DNA of 64,000 bases from contig NC_059349.1 of NCBI RefSeq assembly GCF_019703515.2, positions 29,199,744 through 29,263,743 on the forward strand, written 5' to 3'. Source of the stretch: Myxocyprinus asiaticus. Its lineage: Eukaryota; Chordata; Actinopteri; Cypriniformes; Catostomidae. Position numbers and translations under genes: made by a program. Of the stretch, positions 1 through 12,000 are shown piece by piece. The notes beneath the pieces were generated by a model. That model did no database searches, was not told the DNA's origin, and worked only from the letters and a program-made list of their open reading frames with translations. Every line of letters starts with the position of its first letter. The stretch's first letter is position 1.

Positions 1-1681
1 CTCGCTTAAAAGTGGCGGACTGGCCCTTGGGAGAACCCGGAATTTTCCCTGTGGGCCGGCAGCGAAATGTGGCCGCATGGGCCGCCGCGTTATGCAGAAC
101 ACACCACAAAATGGCACCGCGATATGCGGAAGGTGGCAACGATATACAGATAAGGATGGCACACTTTTTACAACTAAAAAATTTTACGGCACACCACTAT
201 CCCACATAGGCTAACCATCGTCAATATTTTTCCTTTTCAAGAACTTGTCCATGTTTTCTGTCTGTCTTAGTAGCATGTTTACTTGTAATGTTTGAAATTC
301 GGCTATGCAAAAAAAAACTAAAAACTAAAAGAAAGTCACATAGGTAGGCTACGCTGTGTGAGGTCACAGGTGGCAAGAGCACTAAATGGGTAATGAAAAA
401 ACAACAAATTTGCTTCTTTTCTAATTTGTAGATTTGTTCTTGCAATGCCACAACAAATTACAGGGATGCAAACTCATGAGGGGCGATAAAGGTAAGACAA
501 TCACTGGTCCACGAAAAAATTTTTTGGGGATATTTGTTTTAAAGAATAAACTAAAAGCACCAATTCCAGCTATTTTAGTGATTCAAGTTTATTCAAGTTT
601 ACAATTGTGCAGAATTAGCAGCAAAATAAAGAGTATTTCGGTGAGGTTTGCTTCTGTTTCACAAATTTGTTCAATTTTATTAACTGAATATTTCAGTGAC
701 CCCTTCTGGAAATGTCACTAAGTGGCGACAAATGAGCGTCTTATGTGCCATGAGTGAGTCAGTGAATCATTTTGAGTCGTTCATGACTGAAATCTACCAA
801 GATACTTTATAGCGTTTAAGCATTAAAAGAACAAAGCAGATTTATAGTCTTCCTTCAGTCTGAGCATTATTTTTCATCCAAAAAGGCAACAATAATAGTC
901 TAATAATAGTGAGTTTCAAAAACGTCCTTACCTTCTGCTTTATTAAAACTTGCATGGCTACAAATCTACTGACTTCAGTATAAGGACTACAAACACAAAG
1001 CAGATCTACGGTATCATTTTCCTACAGTAGCCTATTTAAACTGCTGAGCATGGCTTTTATCAGAAAAGACCACAATAATAGACAAATAATAATCATTTTG
1101 AGTCTCAATGTTCTTTCGTCATTGTAAAGCGCATTTCACATGAGTTGAGTCGAGGCATCAACGCCCCGTTCAACGCCAGCGTCAAGCACCGCGTTGCCCT
1201 CCACATGACAAGAGTTGCAGAAAGCGTGTGCACAATAAACATTGAAAACATGTATTTGGAAGAGAGAGAAAAGCTTGCAGTTGCTTTGATAGCAGAAAGT
1301 AATAAAAGGACTCGTTTATGTTTAGGTCTAAGCGTTTTCTTGGTAAATTAAAATTTGTTCATTAACTGGGGTCTCCGATATTCGTAAACGATAAGGTAGT
1401 ATTCAATTAAAAGAAATTATGAGACATTCAATGTCTCCACAAATTTGGACAGTTTTTAAATATTTTTTGTTGCTTAGTACTCTCAAAGACATTATTGGTG
1501 AAGCAAAAACGTGTGTGTGAAAACTTGTGTTCTGCAGCGCTGACGTGAGTCATGTGAAAGACCCTTAACGCATATAACTTTTGCACATTAATCATTGCTC
1601 TTCACAATCACAAAAGTGACCGATTATGGTTTAAAAATGGCGAATTTCTCCGAAAGGTGAGGTGTTTGGATCCCTGAAATT

Positions 1682-1712
<31 letters not shown>

Positions 1713-1812
1713 CATGCATTTATTTATTTTGTGGAATTTGATAATTTTCCACGGCACACCTGACAATCTTTCATGGCACACTAGTGGTTGGGCAGTGGTT
1801 GGGAAACACTAT
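1..1812. mobile_element. TESK2 intron with hAT-like remnant
   Basis: This is intronic sequence upstream of the TESK2 terminal exon. Near 186-200 and again near 1751-1785 there are related phrases built on 'cggcacac', and the right side ends with 'gtggttgggaaacacta' (about 1795-1811). Such phrases are typical of the terminal part of hAT-class elements in fish. Between them I see only short chance ORFs and AT-rich DNA. Boundaries are approximate and the left end lies outside the window. Confidence 0.35.
1683..1712. repeat. poly-T tract
   Basis: An uninterrupted run of about 30 T lies inside the TESK2 intron. It may be the A-tail of an inserted retroelement on the minus strand, but no element body could be recognised beside it. 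Confidence 0.8.
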
Positions 1813-1938
1813 TACATTATTATTAACCTGGCATAGGACAACATAATTGAATAGAAAAACATTACACACTTAAGCATTAAACATGGAAATGGAATGGAAA
1901 CGCACTTATATGGTCTCAATCTCTCATTCTTGTTGTAG

Positions 1939-2852
1939 GACCAGGTGAAAAGGGCATAAAGAGGTTAAATTCTCTTGGTTTTCAAGATGACAAGATTCCA
2001 CCCAAGTCGCCCCGGCCACGTCGCAACATCTGGCTCTCCCGCAGCCAGTCAGACATTTTCTCTCGTAAGCCCAGCCGAAAAGTGAACGTCCAGGACCCTT
2101 ACTACAACCCCGAACCCAGGGGGCTCATACATGGTGTACCGAAGGTTAACCCTTTCAATGCCAGAGAAGACCTAAAAGGTGGCAAGATCAAATTTTTTGA
2201 CATGCCCAGCAAGTCAGTCTTCTCGCTCATGTTTGATTTGAACTCGCCCCATGGCAGTCAGAGTTCATACCAGCCTCACCCAAACATCAGTACCGGAGCC
2301 TCTGGCGTCAACTCCACATCCTCCTGGCCGGAACTGTGGCAGCTGCCAGGTCGGCGGTGTTACTCTCTCCCCGTCTCTCCACAGCTGCCCCACTCAGAGG
2401 CCTTCTTCTCATCTCAAACCGCATCTAAGAGTGAGGCAGGACAAGCTAGCGGTGAAGGCAGGCAAAGAGCTGTGAGTTGCTGGGCTAAAGATTATGCAGT
2501 AACGGAGATCCCTCCATACAGACCACGAAGTGAAACAGAGGAAGAGGGGTCAATGGAGAGCTGGTCTTTTCTGGTCCCCTCTGATGGGGGAGACCCAGAG
2601 GCCATGGACTGCTCCAGCAGCAGAGGAAGTCCTGCAGATGATAAGGAGGCAATCCTCCGCAAGATGCAGAACGGAAGTATCAGTGGCTCCTGTGAGGACA
2701 TGGAGGCAGAAGACCAGGACAACGTGGTGATCGCAAATAAGAACGCCCTCACTTTGAGCATGACTGGGGAACCCCAGGAACTCTGTCCGATAGTACTCAC
2801 AGCCTGCAAAGCCTCCACATCAGCAGACCTGCTCTCCAGGTGTGACATCTAG
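1939..2852 (+). CDS. tesk2: TESK2, terminal coding exon (C-terminal regulatory tail)
   Basis: This is the last coding exon of testis-associated actin-remodelling kinase 2, a dual-specificity kinase that phosphorylates cofilin and so stabilises actin. The acceptor is 'tgttgtag' ending at 1938, and the exon enters with two bases of a split codon. The translation runs about 303 residues to TAG at 2850-2852. It carries the family's post-kinase signature: a DDKIPPKSPRPRR-type segment, then IWLSRSQSDIFSRKP, then KVNPFNAREDLKGGKIKFFD and a PSKSVFSLMFDL-like block, all in the order known from human TESK2. The rest is Ser/Pro/Glu-rich and probably disordered. The kinase domain lies upstream, outside the window. 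The gene faces TOE1 tail-to-tail, as in human. Shorter open frames inside this exon are shadows. Confidence 0.93.
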
Positions 2853-4066
2853 ATGGTCGTATGAAGCAAGCCAGCATGACTGAGGAGAGACACTTACTCA
2901 AGTTTGAACTGATCAGATGCCATGCAAACAGAGATTATTTTCATGTTAAATATTTAATACACCTAAAGATGTTAATATTGTTTTTCAGAATGAAACCCTT
3001 GTAAACTAAGCTAACAGGGCTTGGACTAAACAATAGAAATTAGTCTGAAATGAGAGCTGGAAACAGGTGTTAAACACTGATCAGGTCCATGCATTAGTTG
3101 TTACCCGTCACACTATGAAGAACTCGATATGGAGGGAGATAAAAAGGACAACACACGGGGATAATGATAAGACACATTCTGTGACTTTTTTTTTTGTTGT
3201 TGTTGTTTGAAATGTTATATGCTATTGGTTGCACATACCACAAATGCTGTTTTGTTGTTTCTTTGTTTTTTAACTAGCATAGAATTTTTCCACAAACTGT
3301 AAACTATATCCAGCACATATTTAAGTGAGCAGCTTTGGCCATCTCTGTGTGTTGGCTTTTGTTTCAGAAGTGAGTGAAGAACAAATCTCTAGGAGAAAGC
3401 TGATTGCGCATCTTTTCTCTGATGTTTTTTGCACTGCATGGGCGTGGCAAAAATAATCTGCGACAAACATTCCAAGTTTTCGTCTTGTCGTAATCCGTCC
3501 TACTCTGACATCTTAAAAAGCTCCTGTGAGTTCCGATCCTCTGCTAATGGTGTGTGCCATAGTTATTTCAGAACAAGTTGGATCATTTTCACTCTTCGGC
3601 CTCCTCTAGTCTTCAAAAAAAGTCCATGTCTGTATCTATTTAAAATCTTAATTGCACTTGAAATGAGAAATAAATTAATAGTTTGAACTTTTTAATCTAT
3701 TGTTTCACTACATTTCTATGCAATAAATTTAACCAAGGCATGATAGTTTTATTGAGAGGATTTATTTTGATATTTATGAGAAAAAAAGTAATTTTACTGT
3801 CTTCATGTCTGTGAATACGATTTGATAGATTTCTGTAAATATTGAAAATGGCTAGTCTCTTGCTAGTTTGTTCTTAATTCTATTTTTCTGCATTTTTGGT
3901 CCTGACTGTTTTTTCAACACTTGTAGATTATAGATTTGTAACTGAATCAGAGCTGTATATTTCTACCAAAGACAGATCAGGACTTATCCCCATTTATGTG
4001 GCTTTCATTGTTTAAAAGCATGTGTATTCCTATTTGTTCAAAATAAATTCAAAATGTCCTATTTTA
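2853..4066 (+). other. tesk2: TESK2 3' UTR (inferred)
   Basis: Sequence after the TESK2 stop is AT-rich with no repeat match. AATAAA signals occur at 3669-3674, 3722-3727 and 4042-4047. The last is followed within about 25 bases by T-rich sequence, and repeat DNA begins at about 4100. I infer that the longest transcript ends near 4065. The exact cleavage site cannot be seen. Confidence 0.55.
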
Positions 4067-4344
4067 TTGTACTGTTTTCCATGAACAATGTAGCAGTCTT
4101 CAAGGAATGTTCCAGGTTCAATACAAGTTAATCCCATTAATTTTGCCATCCTAACCATGCATGATTTGCTAATTATTTGCATTGGGGGTTTTTTCAATTG
4201 CCCGCAACCCTTTCAGAAAAGCCCTGCTACACAATGTTGGGTTGCAACCCACCAGTTGAGATCCACTGCATCAGACCAGAGAAGCATTATATTGAAAAGT
4301 AGAACCATGAAAGAGCCAATAAAAACAAGACCAATGATGGTTTT

Positions 4345-4663
4345 AAAGGAATATTCTGGGTTCAATACAAGTTAAGTTCAACCAGCAGCATTTGTAGCAT
4401 GTTAATTGCCACAACAAATATTTTTGACTTGTCCCTACTTTCTTAAAAAAACAAAAAAAAACAAATGTCCGTTACGGTAAGGCATTTACAATGGAAGTGA
4501 ATGGGGCCAGTCCATACACCGTTTCAAAATGATAGCCACAAAAAGTAAACGCATGTAAACATGATTTTAGTGTGATAGAATCGCTTGTAATATTTTATAT
4601 AACTTTACATAGATAATGTTAGTAAGCGACTGTATCACACTAAAATCATGTAAACACATATGA
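4345..4663. repeat. palindromic MITE, family A, truncated copy
   Basis: The copy begins with 'aaaggaatattctgggttc' and continues through the family phrases 'gcatttgtagcatg', 'aatggaagtgaatgggg' and 'gattttagtgtgata'. After about 4610 the sequence turns back on itself ('cactaaaatcatg'), so this is one full arm plus the start of the inverted arm. The same family recurs at about 27.05, 28.47, 33.33 and 44.26 kb. Confidence 0.8.
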
Positions 4664-4672
4664 TACGTATCA

Positions 4673-4793
4673 CAATAAACTAACATTAACAAAGATTAAT
4701 AAATGCTGTAAAAAAATATCATTATTAATTCATGATACCAAATGCATTAAGTAATGTTACCGAATGTAACCTTATTGTAAAGTTCTACCGAAA
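4673..4793. repeat. half copy of palindromic MITE, family M
   Basis: This resembles the right half of the complete element at 31298-31583: 'aataaatgctgtaa' followed by 'cttattgtaaagttctacc'. The left half is missing. Confidence 0.6.
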
Positions 4794-5297
4794 ACTCTTC
4801 CAATGCCTTGAGTTGTCGCCGTCAAAGGCTGTGCGTCCAGTCAAACTCAACAGTATTTTTGTTCAAATTCACCTGTCATTTGGTACTATGGCTAATACTA
4901 ATACAGTATTTGGTCCAATGTTTGTTCCATGTGTAAGACTGGTAAATTACACTTCTGCAGTTGTTTATGCATTTATAACATTGTACATTTTCCAATTCAG
5001 CCTATTTATGTTAATAATTTTGCATACTGATGGGACTATTTATAATTAATCCTTTAGCAGGCACTTCTATCCAAAGCAAATTACAAATGAGAAAATAAAA
5101 ATTAAGAAAATTATAAAACAAGATTTAAGTTTATTGAAAGCGCTTTAATAGTCAAATGTTTCTGTAAGTAATATTATTTCCAATTTTTGATTTTAAGGAC
5201 ATTTTGTTACTTTTGTATGCTAAATTTTCCATTCTGTGTTGGGTCATTTAATATCCAATGTAAAATCTGGATCCTGAGAACTACTGCTGTACTAGTC

Positions 5298-5303
5298 TTT
5301 ATT
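5298..5303 (-). terminator. toe1: TOE1 poly(A) signal
   Basis: TTTATT on the plus strand reads AATAAA on the TOE1 strand, about 80 bases past the TOE1 stop. The minus strand after it is unremarkable. It is the only canonical hexamer well placed for a short 3' UTR. Confidence 0.5.
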
Positions 5304-5381
5304 GTCAAAATTTTACACTGAATAGAAACCTAAAAATAAAGTTTTTTTTTTTTGTTTTTGTTTTTTTGTTTTTTATACACT

Positions 5382-6038
5382 TCATTCAGTTTTGACAGCA
5401 GTGCTTTTCCCCCAGACATAGTCCATCTTGTGCATATGAGCCTTTGAAGACTTGGAGAAGGTGCTTTTGGCTACATGTAGAGGAACAGACTTGCCACTGA
5501 GGAACAGCTTATTGAGACATCCAGGGATTAGGGGAGCAGTGGTGGATTCCTCTGCCTTTGCTGCACGAGTTTTGGCAAAAGCAAAAATATAACCTGTCAT
5601 GAAAGCGTCAAAGCCTGCTCTGTGGGTTCCTCCTTCGACTTTCTTCTCCTTTGGTCTATCAGGAGCTTCAGAAGATGTTTGTGGCTGAGATGCATCATTT
5701 CCATTCTTGCTGGCTGTTTTCCCAGGCTCAAACGCATGCCCGCCATCTGTTGGTTCAGGACCTACTGTCTTCTCTTGATTTTCTGGCAGTGTGGGTTGAG
5801 ATCTTGCCTGGTCCTGCTGGTCCACCTCTGCCTCCATGCCTTCCAAGTGCATCCTTTTGCCTTGTGGGGACTCACATGTTTCAGGGGGTACATCTGCTTG
5901 TCCTTGAGAATCTTTCTTTTTATTCTTGCGCTTCCTCTTTTTCCTCTTGTCTTCTCTGGCATTTTCATCATGTTGGATTATAAGGTCTGTGTCATGTGAC
6001 ATAGGGCACTGAGAGCCATTAGGACACCATCCATAAGC
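5382..6038 (-). CDS. toe1: TOE1 terminal coding exon 7
   Basis: Opens after acceptor 'ttggaag' with [16 protein letters not shown], finishing the zinc finger, then the basic nuclear signal, a variable acidic linker, and the conserved tail [12 protein letters not shown] / [13 protein letters not shown] / SSKAHMHKM. It ends at TGA 5382-5384. Confidence 0.95.
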   Translation of the reverse strand, partial: AYGWCPNGSQCPMSHDTDLIIQHDENAREDKRKKRKRKNKKKDSQGQADVPPETCESPQGKRMHLEGMEAEVDQQDQARSQPTLPENQEKTVGPEPTDGGHAFEPGKTASKNGNDASQPQTSSEAPDRPKEKKVEGGTHRAGFDAFMTGYIFAFAKTRAAKAEESTTAPLIPGCLNKLFLSGKSVPLHVAKSTFSKSSKAHMHKMDYVWGKSTAVKTE

Positions 6039-9000
6039 CTTCCAACACAGCAGAGCAGAAAACAGTTACCAAATGCCACATGTGTAATATTTCCTAGAAA
6101 ATACTAGTTTAAGATCAGTATTTGTCATTTCACATCTTAAGAAATAAGATCACTTCAATGAGCTAATTTGAGAGCACTGATAACTTTTATAATATATATA
6201 ATACAGGCTATTATACACTGGTGGCCAAAATTGTGAAAACCATTTTAATATTCTTTGTATTCATTTACTAAGCAGCACTATTCTATGTGTTTACCCACCT
6301 CTGCCAGTAAAACACAGGTATAGAGTAGCCAAAAACTGTACTCAAGTGAAAGTACAATTACAAAAAAAAAAAAAAATTAACTCAAGTACTAACATAAATA
6401 ATTACTTGAGTAAGAAAGTATCCAATTAAAAGAGTACTCAAGTAGTGAATAATTCGTTACTTTCACAAATGGTATAATGTATGTTAACTCCCCTGTATTC
6501 CATTACATAATAAACATTTAACATGTATTACAGAACTATTATTATTAATGGAAATTGTCATCATTCACCATCATGTTGTTCCAAACCCATATGACTTTCT
6601 TCCATGCAACACAATAAGGAGATTTTAGACAGAATGTTTGCCTGAGTTACCATTTACTTTCAGTGAATGTGTTTTTTTTTCTCCATATTTTGAAAGAAAA
6701 TGGTGGCCGAGACTATTTACTAAATAATTCACTGAGGTGATGTTATTTTAACTCAGGAGACTGCACACAGTGGAAATGATAATTCTGTGGATGATTTAAA
6801 TATTTGGTTAAACATGTAGGCTATGATAACTTTGGTACTGTTTATGGTTGGATGAGGGCACTATGCGCCCAGAAACACTACCCAGCTTGAATTAGAGTTT
6901 AAAGATACTAAAGTATAACAAATAAATAGAATAATGTGCATTTGATTAAATGTATATTAAAAATGATAAACAGAATGAAGATTTTTTTGTATTAATACAT
7001 TATTTAATAAGAATAACAAGTAAGGCCCAAGTATTTTAAAAGTGCATATGTGACGTTGTTTCTGTGACAGCCCCAGAGCTCCGACGCTCGGTGTATACGT
7101 CAGCGTCCGAATTCACTCACTCATTTCGTTCACTCACTGCTGATATATAGTGCACTCATTGTCATTCACTATATAGGAAATAGTGACTGAGTGAACGATT
7201 TCGGACACAGCCACTCTCTTCGCCATACAGTCACCTCGTGCCCACACACCTTGCTGTGCACGAGCAGAAATGCTACCTGTTCCCACTCCAGTTGTCAATC
7301 ACGCGAACGGCAGAGCAAAAGGCATTTACACTTAACTTGAATGGTTACATGGATTTATATAGTTAATCCGCCTGAAGTAGCTGCGATAGCTGCGCAGGGT
7401 AAATGCGTAAATACTGCTCATGACATGCGGGACAAATCGCACTGATATATTGCTGCAGATTTTAAAATGTACACTTAAAAACTGTTATAAGAGCCCAGTT
7501 ACAGAATCACCTTGAAAATGAACATCACATTACACAGAAAAGCCTGCGTTATCCATTATAGCTACAATTTTCCTCAGAGTGCTGCCTTAAATTGAAGCTG
7601 AGATTTTAATCTTGAAATATCCACTTGTCTTGGTGTTAAATGAAGTCATTGCATGACGAAACTATTCTTTTTTCACTGTGCGGAGCGAAGAAAGTGTTTT
7701 ACTTTGAAGAGCTTGATGCTGCAGCGGTGATGGACTCGTCTTGAGTGACAGTCTGTGACAGCTCGTGCAGCTGAGTGACCTTCCGCTGTCGTAAAAGTCC
7801 CATTCAATAATCTCTCAATAAATTACACATTTATTAAAATGAAACCCATTAATGTAACGACAGGAACGCCACCCACTGTAAAGAAGTAAAAGTTCATTTT
7901 TTTCATTAGAAATTTACTTGAGTGAGAGTAAAAAATACCTAATTTTTAATCTACTCAAAGTACATTTTTATTCAAGTTAGTTAGAGTTACTCAAGTTAAT
8001 GTAACGGAGTAAATGTAGCGTGTTACTACGCACCTCTGTTTACTGGCTCATTATTAGTTGGTATGACTGCAAGTTCCTCTCATGCATAATTTATAAGAAT
8101 CTTTTGAGGAAGAAGTTGTTTTATGAGTCAACCGTTGGGCAAATTAAACTTTATCATTAAACTTGTATCTTTAATACAAGAACTGATATCTTTACATATA
8201 ACTGCAATAGCAAGTAAAGAACAGGGTAATTACACAATGTTTCCATCACTCTAGGTGCCAGAAAATACATATTCATTTGGGGGGCTTATAAGTTTCTAAG
8301 AGCTGTCCTAGATAAGCTAAATGAATTGAATGAACTCACAGAGAACTGAATACAGACGCTGTGTGCACCATCCTGACTCTGGCTGTCCAAGCAAGGCCTG
8401 TAGTCTATATAGCTCTGCATGTTCCCAGTATATTTACAAAACTCCAGGAACACATGAGTCCCATTTCCACCACTTTCAATAGCTCTGGAATTTTCCAGCT
8501 TACTGTTGAGGATAAATAAGATACATTAGAGTTTAGGGACTGAACAGATACTTGCAGAGCAAAGGGGTCAGTACATTTCTTATAACTTCACTATGCCACA
8601 GACATACTGAAGTATTACACTTACCACTTCTTATAGGCATATTCCAGGTATGAAGCTGCAAACCGCAGCTCATACTCAGTTGCATACTTGGTGTCATAGA
8701 TGCCTGAGGGAAACATTTGGGATAGATCTGCAGTGAAGGTGCCCAGGCGCTCAGGTAAATGGGCATAGAAGCACTGGTACAAGAAGACCATGTCTATCAA
8801 ACCATTATGGACCAGCAAGGGCTTGTTTACCCTAAGCAGTTCAACAAACAAGGATCGCATGTTTACCCCATGTGCATCACCTCCCTAAAGAAAGAAACAA
8901 TTGTAGAAAGATAAAACACAACTACTAAAGGTGCATTCAGTATTTCTTTTGGAAATGGTGGAATTTCATTACCATTAAAGCTTAATAATGTAATATGAGC

Positions 9001-12000
9001 AACACAAAATAAAATCGAAGGACAGCAGGAAAATGTTGAGTTGTTACCTGTAATTATTTCAAATTTCCATTGACTTGCTTATGTTCACATTTTGATACAG
9101 TTTGAGAAAGTATAGAAACTGTTTTCCGTACGAGTGACATGCACAAAGAGCCGTTTTACCTCATATTTTACTATGTGAAATTCAAACAAACTGCTGAACC
9201 CAATTGTTGAAGCCTACAATTTTCTTTTCTTGTCTTAAAATGAACTGAATGCATTAATTAGAAAAGATATGACTTGAAGTTAAAAGTTTTAAACCATGAC
9301 AGGTGTATTACGCAGTTAATCAAGCGTGCAAATGTCGAATGTTGAGTCAGATTGATGTAAAAAAATCACATTAAACTGACCTGGCTGTTCCGACTGAAGG
9401 CACATTGGAAAAAATCATATACGTACATTTCAAATCAGAAAGGTTTATTTCCGCATATGAAAGTGGCCCAGATCGGATTTGAAAATGTCATATTCAAAGC
9501 GCTTTTGGTCACATGGTCATTCAATTAACAGATCTGTGTCACATGTGAGTGAATAAAAAAAAAACTAAAAAAAAAAACTGATTTGGGCCACATTCAGCTG
9601 CGGTGTGAATGAAGCCTATGATAAAGTGTCCAAAAACAGGGTGAATACTGAGATTAAGCGAGTATTATTCGGCTGGTCATGTGATCCTAGCATGGCAGCC
9701 CCCATGAGGGGACCCTCTCCATGTAGAATAAAACAGCTATTAAAAGGTTACCGACATGACTGGAGTCTTCATCTCATGTGAGTAGTCATGATTATTTTTT
9801 TTAAGTTGCACTTTTTCCTCACAGAAAAAGTTGTACTTCTAAAGAAATAGTTATTTTTAAAGTTATCTATAAAATTCTTACCACTCACAGGAAATGAAGA
9901 CTCTTTCATATCAGTAACCTTAAAAAAGCCGTTTTATTCTACATGGAGAGGGTCCCTTCATGGGGACTGCCATGTTATGATCACATGACCAGCCGAATAC
10001 TACTTGCTTAAAGGGATAGTTCACCCAAAAACGTTTTTCATCAAATTCAAAATATCAAAAAATTCCCTCATCATTTACTCACCCTCACAGATGTGTATGA
10101 CTTTCTTCTGCTGAACACAAACGAAGATTTTTAGAAGAATATCTCAGCTCTGTAGGTCCTTACAATGCAAGTGAATGGTGGCCAGAACTTTGAAGGTCCA
10201 AAAAAGCACTTAAAGGCAGCATAAAAGTAATCCATGCGACTCAAGTGGTTAAATCTTCAGAAGCGATACAATATGTGTGAGTAAGAAACAGATCAATATT
10301 TAAGTCCTTTTTTATTATAAATTCTCCTCCCTGCCCAGTAAGTGGCGATATGCATTAAGAACGTTAATCGCCAAAAACAAAAAAAGAATGTGAAGTGAAA
10401 GTGGAGATTTATAGTAAAAAAGGACTTAAATATTGATCCGTTTCTCACCCACACCTATCATATCACTTCTGAAGACATGGATTACACCACTGAAGTCATA
10501 TGGCTTACTTTTATGCTTCCTTTTTGTGCTTTTTGGATCTTCAAGGTTCTGTCCACCATTCACTTGCATTGTATGGAACTACAGAGCTGAGATATTTTTC
10601 TAAAAGTCTTTATTTGTGTTCAGCAGAAGAAAGAAAGTCACACAGATCTGGGATGGCGTGAGTGTGAGTAAATGATGAGAGGTGAACTCTCTCTTTAATC
10701 TCAATAACCGCCCTGTTATTGGACACTTTCACTTGTTGATTAAATCAATCAAAACTGACTGTGAATTGAGCTGTCCAGCTTGTAGTCCAAAAACCCGAGA
10801 GGGAATTCGCCATGGGTTCCCTCTGGACTTCCCTATAGGTTTTATAATGGGGATTTTGAACTTATAAGAAAAATAAGGTCTGTGGTAAACATTAATTGAC
10901 GATACATGGATGTTTTTTTCTACAACATAAATTACAGTCATCCCGCAAACGGGAATTTTAAAGCTGTATTGAATTACATAAAAAATAATAATAAACGCAT
11001 GGCGGCTACATAATTCACGTTTGAGGTATGATTGTGTGTAATTTATGTTGTAGAAAAAAAATTTCACGTTTCGGCAAGTAGTGTTTACCACAGACCTTAT
11101 TTTACTCATAAGTTTAAAAAAAACCATAGGAAAATCCAGAGGAAACTCCATGGCGAATTAAGACTTCCGGGTTTGCCTACAAATTGACGTCACGGCTGCA
11201 CAGCTCTATAGTGAATTTCTATAATGACATCTGTAACAAAAAAAATAATTGCATTTTAATGATGCTGCATCCACACTTCTAGCTGTCAGTAAATCTTATT
11301 TAGATGCTTCTACTTCAGTAGTATTGTTGCAGTTAATTTGACAGAATTTTTTTTTCCTCATAGGTTTAAAGATACTCACTTTATCATTACCCTTGTAATA
11401 GGGAATGCCTTGAGCATATTGTTTATTGAAGTCAAACCCATGCTGCACAAGGAACTTCACTGATTGGGGTTCAATTATGTATTCCTCTGAGCAAAGCAGG
11501 GTTAGATTGTAAACCTGGACCAGGTATGTGTTGTCTGCCTAGAAACAAGAAATTAGAAAGAATTAATGCAATGGCACGTCCGTTTACACATTTAAAGGAA
11601 CAATATATGTTGAATGCAGACCCTTACTTTGTTGTCAAGTTCTTTATAACAAGCAATCCCCAATGAAAGTATTGAGCGTGTGCGAGCTGCATGGCATATG
11701 GTTTTGTATCTGTCTTCAATGGATCTTAAAATACAGGTGAACATTTCACAGTCGAAAATTTGCATAGCAATATGGAAGAAGGATAGTGACATCCCAAACA
11801 CACAACTCACTCTGCTAGAAGAGCTTTTCTTGGTCCAAGACCACTCAGTTCCTGAAAGAGATCAAAAAACAGACAAAAAGTGATGAATGTGTCTAATGGA
11901 ATAAAATGAGAAACTTGGCCAAAATATTTTTCATTTACTCATTCAGTTTTGTTTCTAAATAGTGGGAAATCTCACCGTGTCAAGGGCAATGAATGAAGAT

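Larger units (their letters stand above)
4067..5280. other. TESK2-TOE1 intergenic spacer, mostly repeat fragments
   Basis: The spacer holds short repeat pieces: a fragment of the 'ggttcaatacaagtta' MITE at 4102-4137, a hAT-type end ('gggttgcaacccaccagtt') at 4228-4266, a larger MITE copy and half of another palindromic MITE (listed separately). From about 4800 to 5280 I see no repeat and no gene. The 105-codon open frame at 4732-5049 starts inside a repeat and has no coding features. Confidence 0.5.

Noticed and set aside
434..721. 95-codon plus frame upstream of TESK2
   Set aside because: Low-complexity AT-rich translation, intronic position, no splice sites or family features.
2251..2848. 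Open frames on other frames/strand inside the TESK2 exon (2251-2475 plus, 2492-2848 minus, 2530-2730 plus)
   Set aside because: The plus frame 1939-2852 matches TESK2 over its length with a proper acceptor; the others are shadows of its codon composition.
5622..5999. Plus-strand frames of 125 and 110 codons opposite TOE1 exon 7
   Set aside because: Antisense shadows of the TOE1 terminal exon; their Phe/Leu-rich translation mirrors the Lys/Glu-rich sense strand.
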